64,000 bases of DNA from Sialis fuliginosa (Eukaryota > Arthropoda > Insecta > Megaloptera > Sialidae). Shown piece by piece: positions 46,836 to 58,750 of the stretch. Every line of letters starts with the position of its first letter. Position 1 is the first letter of the stretch. A program made the translations under genes and the position numbers. The notes under the pieces were generated by a model. The model saw only the letters and a program-made list of their open reading frames with translations. It did no database searches and was not told the origin of the DNA. Where the stretch lies: assembly GCA_961205875.1 (NCBI GenBank), contig OY540809.1, positions 15,016,267 through 15,080,266 on the forward strand, given 5' to 3'.

Positions 46836-46948
46836 TCCATCTTTCTCTTATACATATACTCATCGCTCTCTTACGCATAAGAACACTCTCATCTTCAAAC
46901 GTGTCGAGGTCATTCCAATTCACTAGCTCGCTAAAGAAGTTTCACTTT
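46836..46948 (-). mobile_element. Family M MITE, partial reverse copy
   Basis: CATCGCTCTCTTACGCATAA, GTGTCGAGGTCATTCCAATT and CTAAAGAAGTTTCACTTT are the reverse complement of the first half of the element at 29275. The other terminus is missing. Confidence 0.55.
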
Positions 46949-47353
46949 AAAAATTCTTATTTAAGTACAAGATAGTTACATTGGCTTCTGAACAACCTAT
47001 ATGTGAAAACAACCGTATACGATATAAAAGAATCCCCTGACATATGTACAATACACCCTGTCCTAGTTTTCTCTACATATCTGCTAAATCCATACATGAA
47101 AGAATACAATTTATCATTGCAATGTTGTTCTGCCACATCGGGGATAAGATTAATTCTGATATGCATGAAATACACGAAAGTCTACACTAAAAATGTTATG
47201 TAGTGCTTGTATATTCTTTACTCTGTTAGCAAATCTTCCGTATTATGGTATCATATATTTGAAAAATTATAGAAACGAGTTATTTTTATTAAAAACTATA
47301 ATATTAACATGTCAGAATATGATGTACTCTGAAGATTATCATCTACTTGTATC

Positions 47354-47571
47354 AATCCATACTAGTGTCTCTGTTTATCTGATCTTGATGAAATTTGGCA
47401 GGAAGATAGCTTGCATCCTGGTAATGGCATAAGTTACTTTCTATCTCGATAAAAAAATGGTTGTATGTAAACATCTAGCATGCAAATGCGAAACTAAAAA
47501 CCTATTTTATCGACTATCTTCATAACAGAAATCTGTATTACCACGCGGACGAAGTCAAGAGTAACAACTAG
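47354..47571 (+). mobile_element. Helitron-like repeat, family A
   Basis: Starts ATCCATACTAGTGTCTCTG, includes GATCTTGATGAAATTTGGCA and TATCGACTATCTTCATAACA, and ends GTCAAGAGTAACAACTAG|T. Several internal parts are deleted. The CTAG end is intact. Confidence 0.65.
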
Positions 47572-47818
47572 TTCATATTTTACTAGAAGCATTATTTTTG
47601 ACTAAAATTGTACACGAGACATGAGTGATGTATGTCTCGTCTCGGTATTGATTTAACCACTGACAATCTCGTTAAAATAAAAGCCCTCTCGTCACGTAAG
47701 TAATTAACCCGGTATATAAAATTAAACTGAATTATTTTTATATCACGTATTATATAAAATTATTATTTTTATATATACAATTATATTATAATATTACAAG
47801 TATATAAAATTAGCTCTA
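47572..47818. other. Single-copy AT-rich stretch
   Basis: A short GAGACATGAG/CTCGTCTC patch near 47612-47645 can form a small hairpin. Nothing else. Confidence 0.35.
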
Positions 47819-47971
47819 GAGCAAAACTAAGCTATCTACGAGGTGTCAAATCGTTATGAATTTGTCACCATATAAAGGTCATTCATATAAACCATACCAT
47901 TGATTAGAACTGTCAGTGGGCTGTCATTTATATTTGATACCCCGCAGATAGCGTTAGCTTAGCTTTTGCTC
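47819..47971. mobile_element. 153-bp inverted-repeat element
   Basis: Ends GAGCAAAACTAAGC and GCTTAGCTTTTGCTC are inverted. Next come CTATCTACGAGGTGTCAAAT on the left and ATTTGATACCCCGCAGATAG on the right, again inverted, with a few bases of extra sequence in one arm. A small MITE of unknown class. Confidence 0.65.
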
Positions 47972-49989
47972 AAAATTGGTAGCCCGTATTCAAACATGAG
48001 TTTAACACCCCACACAGACAGACAGATATATATTGATTTTTTCGTAATTTTTTTTAATCCCCTAAAAATTAAATTTGCGCCCACCAATGAAAACAATAAC
48101 AAATATAATACCAACCTATTCAAAAATACAATCTCGTACAACGTAAAAATATCTTAATTCGAAATATATTTAAATACACACACAGACTAACGCGGGAAGA
48201 TCAAAAAAAAAGGGAAAAAAGAAACATTATACAAAGTACGCTATAAAAATTCACAAGCGTCGTCTACGAGCGGGAACCCATTTCAACAACTCCGTGTAAA
48301 CTTGGTACGCGCGTATAATAATGTAATGTATAAATTTATGTAAATTGACAAACATAATTTCACAAATGCCGGATATATAATAATTGTTTGCGTTACAACC
48401 AACCCCTACTTATGTTGTGTACACATCACGCACCCAATTGCTTGCCAGTGTGTGTGTGTGTGTATGGTGGATGGGTGTTGAAGATGATTCAATTAACAAA
48501 CATAACTCTGTATTAATCTTGAACAAAAGACTGTATGGGTTCTGTCATCATTTATAAACCTTAATGTATATGTGTCAGGGCCGGCTTTAAATTAATATTA
48601 ATTCAGGCCCACATAGAAGCAACTTTTGACTCATGTTACTAATGCTAGTAGCTGTTACATACAATAGGCATGATGCCAGTAACAAAGTATCACTGAAATT
48701 ATGATTTTAAATAATGAAATAGGTTAAAAAGATTCTAAAAAATGTATTTATTTTTATATTAAAAGCGAGATTAATATGATTTTTGTTAAAATAAAAACAC
48801 AAAATACAGCAATCCGCCATGTTAGATAAAACACCAGTCAGAGTGGATGACGTCACGGCTAAGTAAACATCATTTTTGTTTTATTAATATCTGCACTGTT
48901 TATAAATTATTTTGTGGTTTTAAATGATCAATTTGCTCAGTTTTGTGTTACCAAAACTAAAACCGAGAAACGTTAGCGATGGAACAAGGATTTATTATTA
49001 TTGACACGGAGTCTTTACATAACTCAAAAACAACAAATTAAATTTTACAATTGGAATCGAATGTTTACTCTTGTCAATTTTAGATTTTTTCGAATTATTT
49101 TTGAAACAATGTGAATTAGACAAAAAATATTTTTGATAAAAGTTGTATAGAACGTTATTTTCTATAATGTATGCCCATTTTACTTTTTTCTCTTTTAGCG
49201 GTTAGTTTTGTATCAGTCGATAAACGTACACTGTTTATTATCAGTATTACATATAAGAAAGTCTCGTGTTATTTTTATTTATTAAGTAGTTTGTACTTTA
49301 AATATTATTATTATTTGAACAAGAATAAGACTGATATAATAATACTAGTCAGATATATTTTTTATTTTTTTAAATAGAATAAATGCTGAAATAATAATAT
49401 ATTTATACGTTTCCATCGAAAAAAATACGTCCAATTGATCTTGAAAACTTTACCAAAATTGAAAAGTAATAATGCCATTTAGTTTCCCGTCGTAACATAT
49501 TTTCTGAAAATACTTTTTTCTATATATTTAACTGTCTCAATTTTAATGGACCATGCTGTATATAAATACACGTTTTCCTCACTTAAAATGTACCAACTTT
49601 ACTCTTAGATAAAATATATAAAAAAACTTAAATTGAAAATTATTTGCAATCCAGTAAATTGATTTAAGAGGTACTGCCAATTTTAAAGCCACCCCTATTA
49701 TGTATACAAATATATAGAATACACAATTTCTGGGTGTAAACAACTGACTTGAAGCTTGAATTGACTGTACATCATTCCCTGCAAGACTCTCAGTGATTGG
49801 TCTAATTGATTACTAATTGTTTAATTCAATTAGTAAACATATTGTTTAATCATTGATAGATATGAATACAAAAAGTATCAAATAATACAAGCTAATTAAT
49901 TAAGCTAAACTATTGGATAGATTTTGATGGAACATTCATTGCTAATTAATTCGGGCACGTATTAAAAAGTTGAAAGTTATTTTCTAATA
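47972..49989. other. Mostly single-copy stretch
   Basis: Holds a short (GT)n run at 48449-48463, a CRE palindrome TGACGTCA at 48848-48855 with CCGCCATGTTAGAT 30 bp upstream, and CAGGGCCGGCTTTAAATTA at about 48576, which resembles a DNA-transposon end without a partner. No gene recognised. Confidence 0.4.
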
Positions 49990-50398
49990 ACAATGTACAT
50001 ATATAAAAAGCTTGTCGGTTTTAAAACCGACTTAAAAAAAATCTAAAAATACTGAAAAGTATAACTAATTTAACAGATTTCGAAGTCGGTTTTATTTTTT
50101 TCATTCTTAAAATGTTTTTTATTGTCTTGGCACCGATTTCAAAAACTGTTAAATTTAATATTTTGGTACTTTTTAGAAGATTTTTTGAAGTTGGTTATTT
50201 TTTTCATAAAAAAGTTTTTATTTTTCTCTTTTGAGTGACGTATCTTCAAAGTCGATGATCTGATAAAATTTATATGGGACTACCTCGGTAGTATACTCTT
50301 TCAAACAAACAAAAAATTGGTACATATTTGTCGGAGTTATACAAAGAAAATATATATTATCGAATTGAGAACCTCATCCTTTTTTGAAGTCAGTTAAA
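49990..50398 (+). repeat. Dispersed repeat family K, longest copy
   Basis: Full order of K blocks: TCGGTTTTAAAACCGACTT, CTGAAAAGTATAACTAATTT, AGTCGGTTTTATTTTTTTCA, CTTTTGAGTGACGTATCTTC, CTACCTCGGTAGTATACTC, GGTACATATTTGTCGGAG, and GAACCTCATCCTTTTTTGAA with a final GTCAGTTAAAAA. It serves as the reference for the other copies. Confidence 0.65.
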
Positions 50399-50454
50399 AA
50401 TGGAAAAAATCTATTTGTCATTTCTTTTATACACACAAAAACCTGTTAGTGTTA

Positions 50455-50605
50455 AAATAAGAATGACGCATGAAATAAAGGCGCCATTTTGTGAACGATC
50501 CGGCAACACTGGTCGTCATCCCGTTGTTCCGATATGAGTGAAGAAACCCGGAAAATGAGATGTCGAAAGATCTAATGGCGCCATCTAACATTGGCGGCCC
50601 GAACA
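50455..50605. promoter_or_regulatory. GC-richer island with two GGCGCCAT motifs
   Basis: GGCGCCAT occurs at 50480-50487 and 50577-50584, with GGCAACACTGG at about 50502 and TTGGCGGCCC at 50591. In AT-rich DNA this cluster is unusual. The GCCAT core fits YY1/Pho. Promoter or insulator role is a guess; no transcript evidence. Confidence 0.25.
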
Positions 50606-51389
50606 TTACTAATCTATTTTTGAAGACGCCTGCTCTAATGAAACTTATATACCATCATCATTATCTCGCACATGATAGTCGTATGTTCTCTGTCTTTTGC
50701 AACACAAACGACTGCCAATAAAGGTTAAATTGTATATTTAATATTTGATCTCGCTATTACGACTTTGAATTTGTTCTCAATAAAACGTTAGTACGTCAAA
50801 AAAATGTAATTTCTTAGATATGAATCTTTATCGGACTAAAATGATCAAAATGACGCGGGCTATACCCAGAAGCCATGATGCATATCTACATAATCAAACA
50901 TGTTATTTGATATCCATATACAATCCACATATTAGATTTTTGTTATATTATATATAGTTAAAAAGAAACTAGGATTAACTTTTTTTTTTTTTAAATTGTA
51001 AACAGATTTTTTACCAATCGGGGCGAAATTATTATAATCAGTGTTGAGCTGGTAGTGGGCCGTGAATTTTTCAGATCACGGTCGTGACCCGACGTGAGTA
51101 TACGAAATTTTCAATTCTTTATTTTGTGAGCATTGGATGTTTGGATATAAATTAATTAAAATGATCTGTTAATATAAAATAAAATTAATATAAATAAATG
51201 TGAATGAAAAATAATTGTTTATGTAGTAAGTTATGATTTTCCATCTAATTTTGTTATGTTTAACTAGATATTTCTATGAAAATTTATAATTTGAACAATA
51301 AAATTTGACTAAAATATTTTGTGTTTTCGATTTCATTAATTAAAATTATGTTTTTATATAGAAAATAAAACTATATCTTATACCGTTCT
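50606..51389. other. AT-rich stretch with a family J fragment
   Basis: 50851-50895 (AAATGACGCGGGCTATACCC and AGAAGCCATGATGCATAT) is a diverged J piece. 51040-51100 is slightly GC-richer. No gene seen. Confidence 0.4.
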
Positions 51390-51770
51390 AAAGATATAGC
51401 CTGTTAAAGATTTATTTATTTTTCAAGATTTTGGAGAAAAATGGCCGTAACTTTTGAACAAATGGTCGGATTTGAAATCAGCGTGTCAAAATCTATATAA
51501 TGACATGTATAATACATCAAAACTCGACAAAAAAAATTTTTCGAAAATTCAAAAAAATTCTAATTAAGAAATGTCGATTTTTGTTTAGTTTTGAATTATT
51601 AAACATGACATTATACATATTTTAATACGCTAATTCCAAATCCATCAACTAAAATCAAATCTGACCACCCGTTCAAAAGTCACGGCATTTTGTACCAAAA
51701 TTTTGAAAAAATGAAATCTTTAAGAGGCCATATCTCAAGAACAGTTTGAGATATGGACCTGCAGGTCAGC
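51390..51770. repeat. Inverted pair of family G copies
   Basis: A forward copy (TAAAGATATAGCCTGTTAAA, GGCCGTAACTTTTGAACA, GTCGGATTTGAAATCAGC) faces a reverse copy (AAATCTGACCACCCGTTC, AAAAGTCACGGCATTTTG, GGCCATATCTCAAGAACA), with about 110 bp between. Either a foldback form of the family or a secondary inverted duplication. Confidence 0.6.
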
Positions 51771-52411
51771 TTCCTGTTCCGGTTCTGGTTAGGTTAAGTT
51801 AGGTCAACTTAAATTTAAGAAAATAAGAATTAAAATCATAATACTGGTTATAGAAATTAATTAGGACAAAATTTTATACGGACACGTCTATTACTTTTTT
51901 GTCCGAACTCATATCCAGCCTAGAATATATATAAATAAATTGAAACGTTGAATTTGAACTCAAATTATAATTAGAAAAGTTTATTTTATGTGTTTATTTT
52001 TAAATCCTTCAAAAACTTCCCCGAAAACTAAAACAATCGTAATAAAAACCATTAGGTTTTGAAGTTTTTATATAATTACATTAGATTTTTGAAGAGAGCG
52101 ACCCACGACGCACAATTTCAAAGTGAAATAAATTAAACGATAAATCAAACGGATTTGACGTTAGAATCGCAGCCACCTTCCACAATTGTACCGTCTTATA
52201 TATTTTCTTTCATAATGACCCATTGGAGTTAATGAGATAGAACGAAATAGATATAAAGGATCGCAGTATAGTTGATTGCAGGTTATAGGAAAATACTTAA
52301 CGAAGATATATCCCTTAGTCTGTAATTCGCATTGATAAGGATTACCAAGTGGGAAAGTTCCATTCCCAAAACGGATTTCGTGTTATTATTATTTTCGTTC
52401 ATCCAGTTTAT
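51771..52411. other. AT-rich stretch, nothing recognised
   Basis: No element or gene recognised. Confidence 0.4.
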
Positions 52412-52582
52412 ATGATTCAATTATTTCACTTTTCTTTCTTGTTCTTGTTGTTGTTTATTCCTACAGTATCTAACGAACAAAGCAATTGTGTTATCGGTTT
52501 ATGTTCTGTAAACAATGTTAGTACATTACATTTTAAAAATATTAAATTACTCAATTACGGTTCTAAATTCATGTCGTTGTAA
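52412..52582 (+). other. Small ORF with signal-peptide-like start, or a 3' splice site
   Basis: ATG at 52412 opens 56 codons; residues 1-20 (MIQLFHFSFLFLLLFIPTVS) look like a cleavable signal peptide. The same bases form a long pyrimidine tract ending CTACAG at 52461-52466, an excellent acceptor. The hydrophobic peptide may therefore just be a translated pyrimidine tract. No downstream motif recognised. Confidence 0.2.
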
Positions 52583-52672
52583 TCATTGTTACTTTAAACT
52601 AGTATGTTGCTATCAGGTTTTATGTTTATAAAATATCTACTTGTTAATTGCGTTGTAAAGGTCGACCGACAC

Positions 52673-52714
52673 AAAGACACTAATGTCGACATTTATGTCT
52701 ACATTAGTGTCTTT
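52673..52714. repeat. 18-bp hairpin with 6-nt loop
   Basis: Arms AAAGACACTAATGTCGAC (52673-52690) and GTCTACATTAGTGTCTTT (52697-52714) pair at 17 of 18 positions, with loop ATTTAT. A partial third copy (AGACATTAATGT) follows at 52741. Confidence 0.8.
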
Positions 52715-52756
52715 GCTGGCTTCAATTCTAGATCTGTCTAAGACATTAATGTAACC

Positions 52757-53003
52757 ACACAGGTAGAAAAGTGACTTCAGCTACGAAATTCTTGTTTTAT
52801 ATATAACAAAAACGATATTTTTTTAATATAAGAAACCATTCTTAATCCAAATATACTATTGTTTTCATCCGAAAATATTGCTTTAAGTAGAAACAATAAT
52901 TTTCAGGTTTTAGAGTATATTCTTATATTAAGAAAATATTATTTTCGTTATAAAATACATAAAACAAGGATTTTTTGGCACAAGTCAACTTTTCTACCCG
53001 TGT
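52757..53003. mobile_element. 247-bp palindromic MITE
   Basis: Ends ACACAGGTAGAAAAGTGACT and AGTCAACTTTTCTACCCGTGT are inverted with small differences. Inside, TTTTTTTAATATAAGAAACC and TATTCTTATATTAAGAAAAT are also complementary. Target duplication unclear. Confidence 0.6.
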
Positions 53004-53064
53004 AGAGCCGTGATATTTAACACTCGCAATCTGTTTAATGTTGATTTGAACGTAATAAGTGTTA

Positions 53065-53568
53065 AGGTACTGGCACCAGACTTGGCCACTTTAAGAGCAA
53101 AGTATACTGTCTTTTTGGGATTGATATGATTATTTATAATAATTATCATGTTACTAATAAAACAAGTACCTCTTTATTAAATCAATTTAATTACCAAAGT
53201 CCACAAATAAATTAAAGCTTTTAATGTTTTTCTCCAGTAATGGACCAAGCAAAACCAGTAATAGGCACCCATTTACGACACAAAAGTTATAAAATAAAGA
53301 ATCATACAATTTGAAACAAAGAATGTAAAGCAGATGCTATGATACGAGTAATATTAAAATTAATAGTTAGATTACACTAATAATAAATTTAAATGTCCAC
53401 CATGTTGACACCCATTGGCCGATGGTCATAAAATTAAACTGTTTTGTGTCTATTTATTATGATTCAGTAATGGCGGAAATCGAATATCAACAAATATTTC
53501 TAATTTAGTACATTTAATTAAACAAGAGTCCAAGATTGGGGTATTATCCAAAACTTGTTTCAGCACCT
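53065..53568 (+). mobile_element. Family H MITE, copy 4
   Basis: TA flanks at 53063-53064 and 53569-53570. It starts AGGTACTGGCACCAGACTTG and ends TTTCAGCACCT. Has CAAGTACCTCTTTATTAAAT, TAAAGCAGATGCTATGAT and AGTACATTTAATTAAACAAG. Confidence 0.7.
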
Positions 53569-53570
53569 TA

Positions 53571-55439
53571 TTTTATTCTATATTTATTTATTTTATTTTG
53601 TGTTTTTTTTTCTGTCAATAAATAGTAGCAACAAATGATCAGAACATTTCAAATCCCAATTGAATACGTCTAGATATTTTACAACACATAACTAATTGTA
53701 ACTCAGTTTGGCTAACTTTGTCTATCGAGAGAGCACTAAAGATATATGTATGTACACAGTACATATATATGTATATACTCGTATATAGTACTGTTATTTA
53801 TTGGCTTTAGGGAATACATTGACCCCACTTGATATTTAATTTTATTTATAAGATTTAGAGTTATATAAGTTCAAGATAAATCAATTTAAATAAAGTAACA
53901 GATGCTTATAAAATTAGTTCAACATATTCTCTGTGCATATACATACTTTAGTACCTTTTGGAGTAGTTATACTTGTACTTAAGCACTTGTACTTAAACAT
54001 TAAAAAAACTAGTTTGTAATTGTACTTAAATACATTTATTGAAAAATAATTCTAGTTGTATTTTTAGTTTGTTTTCTTGTTTTTGTAATTGAATACAATT
54101 CTTAGCAATTTGCTTGTATAGTATCTATTTAAATATATTTTTAAATTAACTTCAAAAGATGTTATTCGAGGCACTAGCTATCACACAAATTAAGATTCTG
54201 TTATATGTTTTTTTATTTTATAGGTTATAACAATCATAATTTCTACCAAAACGGAATTTTTACTGAGACATGCCCTTTTTCCTTCATTTTGACTCTTTTT
54301 TATATACACAGTATAAGTATTTTATACGTGGTGCCCTGGTTTAACTCCATGGATATGGTATTTATTTTTATTTTACTTGGGAGCTTTAGTTATCGTTTAT
54401 CACACTGAATCTTCAAGAACAAAAATATTCAAAAAATAAATGTATCTCATGCAGTCATACAGTTATAATTCTCCTTCTTCAAATATTTATAAAGTAAGCT
54501 ACTTGCATATAAATATTTCACCCAGCAGTATGACAGATAGTTTTTCATACATAAAACATATTTCATAAGTAATTTACGCGGACGCCACTGCGTGAAACAA
54601 AATGTTGTCGCGATGCCAAAAAGAGCATTTGCTTGCTGCATTCAGAAAAGTGTTCTCTTCAACAAAACACCACTTTTCAGTAAACAATTTCCTCCCTTGG
54701 TTACAACAACCATTCATGCCAGCTTCCCTTAATCATGGCAACTGTTAGGGGGTGAAATCAGGCGTGCATCTAACATTTCTCAAACGGGGACACTTAAATA
54801 ACGATAGGTATGATACCTACAAACTATCTTAAATTACTGTTTGGAAATTTAAAACTTCGTTTAAAATAATAACAAATTTTTTTTTAAATTATAATTTCGA
54901 AGTATCCAAATACAAATATAAGTTTTGTTAAGAATATATATAGCTCTAATTCCTCCCTCTAGGTACACGTCTGTGTTAAGGGATATTTTTCGGGGGGTGG
55001 GGGGTCTGGGGGCTTTCCATGTGTTCCAATAACTTTTGTTTTTAGAGTATATATAACTCCGAAATGATTAATAGAAGTACTTAATAAGAGCGGAACTTGT
55101 ATGTTATGTACTCGTGAGAGATATATTAAGAAGTTTTTTTCTCTATATATACATCGTAAATTTTTAGTTCGATCGTTTATTAATTTAGTGTTCCATAGAA
55201 AATATATATTGACGTTAGTGGATGAGTATAATAAATTAATATAATAGATTATTCGTTACATCTAGAAATACTTAATGGCATAATAAGTATTAGTGCAGTT
55301 TTCTGCGACATGAAAATAAAAAAAATATTAATTCGAAACTTCACAATAGTTTTTGAATCGCAATCCTGCAGTTATTTTTAACGGAGATGTAATGATTTTA
55401 ATTTACGATATTTTCTCTAAGGAGTCGTTTTTAAAATAC
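53571..55439. other. Mostly single-copy AT-rich stretch
   Basis: Includes TA-rich runs at 53740-53800, and two tandem 15-bp units (ACTTGTACTTAAGC, ACTTGTACTTAAAC) at about 53968-53998, perhaps a worn hAT-type subterminal repeat. GACGCCACTGCGTGA near 54582 looks like a transposon end without a partner. No gene. Confidence 0.35.
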
Positions 55440-55705
55440 ATTCAAAAAAAGTGGGAATGGAGTCCGAACAAACGTGACGTGACGCGACATTTGAAATATC
55501 TGCATCAATTTTATTTATAAAATAAAGGACGTTGTTTTTAATTATCAAAATTTTGAAAATTTTCTTCGTCCATAAAAATATGGGGGGATCCAGGTTTTGT
55601 GATGTGTGGGGTTGAAAAAAAATGTGACGTAACGTGACAAAGCGGAAGAGAGGAGTAAAAAATGCGTGATTTTTGCGTGACGTATTTTATATCCTACCAG
55701 TTATT
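55440..55705 (+). repeat. Dispersed repeat family P, copy 2
   Basis: Contains CAAACGTGACGTGACGCGAC, GGGTTGAAAAAAAATGTGAC and the tail GCGTGATTTTTGCGTGACG then TATTTTAT. It extends further 5' than the copy at 39089. Confidence 0.5.
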
Positions 55706-56160
55706 TTTTGTTTCTCTCAATGCATTATTTGGATTATCCCTGAAAACAAATGTCTGGAATAAGGTAAATAAGACCTGTTCCACAACAACTCGGATGTTCT
55801 CCCGCTTCTTTCGTTTCTTTATCGGGTTGAATGATTAAGAGTTCTTTGGTATGTTTTTTTCCAAACTTTTTCAATAAATGTTAGATGCCTTTTGTTGAAA
55901 AGATTTACAAAAAGAAACTTTTGGGCTATTTAAATGGAAACACCCACACATACGTGTGCTGGTTTTCTGTCAAAGTCCTACGTCATTTTATTGAAGAAAA
56001 TTCTTTTATTTACATTTTAAAGTTAAAATTATTTTCCTTTGATGACAAATTTATTGATCGATTTTTATCAGATTCGATTAAATTTCTGCTGAACTACATA
56101 CATATTTAAATTATTCGACTAACGAAAAGATTTCTTATAATAATAATTTATATTTATAAT
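55706..56160. other. AT-rich stretch with one ATG frame
   Basis: The frame at 55885-56109 (74 codons, ATG start) has no recognised motif and ordinary local composition. Confidence 0.35.
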
Positions 56161-56640
56161 AAAACGGCCAAGTGTGTGTTGGGCAGGCGCATGATAGGGT
56201 TTTGTAGTCATTCTTAGTACGATTTATGGAAAACAGTCATTCCAAAATGTTTCATAAGCTATGTTTGTTTTCATTTTCATTGAAAGTACTAATTAAAAAC
56301 TATATTCTGAAATCTCAGATTTTTTTTCTGATAACCACATTGAAAAGCAAATATATCGTGACTGAAGGGTTAAAATCAAAAGGTCATTTGATATTTTTTG
56401 TTGCATTTTAAGATTCCTATCTAAAGACACTTTACTCAATGGGATAAGTGAAAATAAAATTTTGAATTTACTTTTCAGTCCAAAAAAAATTTTTTTTTTC
56501 AAAAATCTTATCATTTTTGTTTTTGGGTTATCAATATACGTCCGTATACGTCCAAATTTCATCTAAATCGGTATAAATTTATATAGACGGACGGACGGTT
56601 CCTAGTTTTTACGGAGCCCTAATAAAAGTAGGGTTATGAG
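56161..56640 (+). mobile_element. Dispersed repeat family R
   Basis: Starts AAACGGCCAAGTGTGTGTTG then GGCAGGCGCATGATAGGG, and ends GACGGACGGACGG, then GGTTCCTAG and ACGGAGCCCTA. The GGCCAAGTG start and ACGGAGCCCTA end seem familiar from lepidopteran dispersed repeats; class not certain. The middle part recurs at 58098-58320. Confidence 0.55.
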
Positions 56641-57456
56641 TTTGGTAGACTGTATGTATATATGTAAATTCATATGTTCCCTTGCAAAGCCTAAAACTAC
56701 TTGACCGGTGTCAAGAAATTAGATATCTTTATATTTGTCTTGATTGTCCGCGTATGATCAGATAGAGAATTTTAATACCCATTTTCACAAGTCAAACTTA
56801 CCAGTTTGTTTATATTAACATCCGTTAAATAGGGTCCGAATTGATCCATTTCATAACATTTTTTTTAATTAATATAAATTAAAGTTAAATTGAATCACCC
56901 AAAAACCAAATTTTTTTTTTATATTTATCTATTTATTATTAGAACTTACAGTAGCTTTTAAAAGTTATGGAAAGCACACGTATCTTGTATTTGAATTATT
57001 TATTATCTCAGAAGCCTTAAATTATAAATTCAACTTTTATAAAAATACTTTATCGAATCTAGAATTTAATTCCACAGAAAATGTAAGTATTTTAGACAGT
57101 GGCGCCACGTGTATGACATTGTACATTTATTATTTGGTCCATTGGGGATTTATCGAAGCAACAGTATCATAGTATGGGTGTGTATGTGTTTGTGTCTGTA
57201 TTTATAAATATGTGTTTGTAAATATAAAGAACGCAAAAGCTGGCTTTTGTAATGATCATTTATCATTCTAAAAGAATTTATTCTTTTATTTTTGAATGTA
57301 ATAAAACCGGTAAAGTAAAAATGAAAAAAAATGTATATAGAAATGTACATATATTTTTAATAGAAAAAACTATATACTATTTAGCTATTTTCACAGTCTT
57401 ACGCGTCTAACCCGTTTCTCCTTAAATGGATGTTCCTAAAATTACACCAGCATCTA
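56641..57456. other. AT-rich stretch
   Basis: GACAGTGGCGCCACGTGTATG at 57095 resembles a transposon terminus, with no partner. No gene or full element seen. Confidence 0.35.
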
Positions 57457-58748
57457 TAACCCAATACAATAAAACCTATTTCAATATTTTTCACTAATTA
57501 ATTACAATTTATTACAACCGGAAATAAATTTATTACAGTTGCGTTTTCCAGAAAATTAGGTGTGGTGTAGTTTTAGTCTAAAGCAACGAAATAAGGTTTA
57601 ATTGGGATCAGATTTTTTTACAAAATGATGACAGTTAAAATAAGATAACATTGAGTCTAAAAATCAACCTTTAGAGGGTGAATCGCTTTTTTAACCCTTG
57701 TGTTAATGGATAAATGTTTATACGTTCCTTAATGGATATGTACGCGGGTACCTTCATATGATTTGTACTTATGATATTTACGTTATAAAACTTTTGCACG
57801 GTGTGTTTAATGTTATTGTCGTCAAATTTAATGTTATTGTTAGTGACCTTCCTTTCTATTTTACGACAATAATTTTAAAATCAATGAAAATATGTAAATA
57901 GAAAGCAAATATCATTTTCATCATTGTAAAATTTTCGATATTTCAAACGGTTGTGTTATTATTATAGCAAGTGTAGAATTGAAATTATTATTTGCTCTAT
58001 ATCAAAAATACGTTTCATCCGTTCAATTTAGAAAGTAAATAATATTATATATATATTTTTTTAATAATTGAATTTCTTAATTATATTTTTTTCTGTTCTC
58101 GTGACTGAAGGGTTAAAATCAAAAATTCCTAGTACATTTTTTCTTACATTTTAGGATACCTATCTAAAGACATCCCACTCAATGGGATAAGTGAAAAAAA
58201 AATTGAGTACACTTTTCAGTCTATAAGAGGGTGGTCCAAAAAAATTTGTTATTTCAAAAATTTCATAATTTCTGTTTTTGGGTCATCAATCTACGTCCGT
58301 ATACCAAATTTCATGTTATTAGGTACATAAATGAGAGAATGAAAGTACACAGGTACCTTATCCATTAGCTAACATTCGTTTGGATCTAGACTCAAAAATC
58401 TGTTACTTCCAAATACTTTTTTAACTTTTTTTTTCAAGAAATAGCATTACTATAAATGGATCTTGGCATTACTTGATACCCATAAAATCAAAAAATTATT
58501 ATATACTTAGCTAAACAAATAAATTCAAAAAAGGTACACGGGTACCTATCCATTAACACAACGATTAAAGGATAAGTGCTGCAAAACAAAATAAAAAATT
58601 AAATTTAATGGCCAATTTTAGGCTAAATCATCATTTTTTCCACCCCTTAAAATTAATTTAGTAATTTTTTACAGCGCTTTACACACATTAATAAATTGTA
58701 ATTAATATGTAAAAAAAATGTTGAAATAGTTTTTATTGGATTGGGCAA
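57457..58748. mobile_element. Long inverted-repeat element (family S) with a nested R fragment
   Basis: Left arm (57457 to about 57730) and right arm (about 58530-58748) are inverted. AACCCAATACAATAAAACCT pairs with ATTTTTATTGGATTGGGC-type sequence, TTAATTACAATTTATTA with its complement, and CTTGTGTTAATGGATAA with ATCCATTAACACAACG. GGTACCC/GGGTACC motifs repeat inside. The right end lies within a few bases of the TA where the next element inserted. Confidence 0.6.
58098..58320 (+). repeat. Family R middle fragment
   Basis: CGTGACTGAAGGGTTAAAAT, CTATCTAAAGACATCCCACT, CAATGGGATAAGTGAAAAA and CATCAATCTACGTCCGTATA match 56358-56545 in the same order. It lies inside the inverted repeat S. Confidence 0.6.
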
Positions 58749-58750
58749 TA

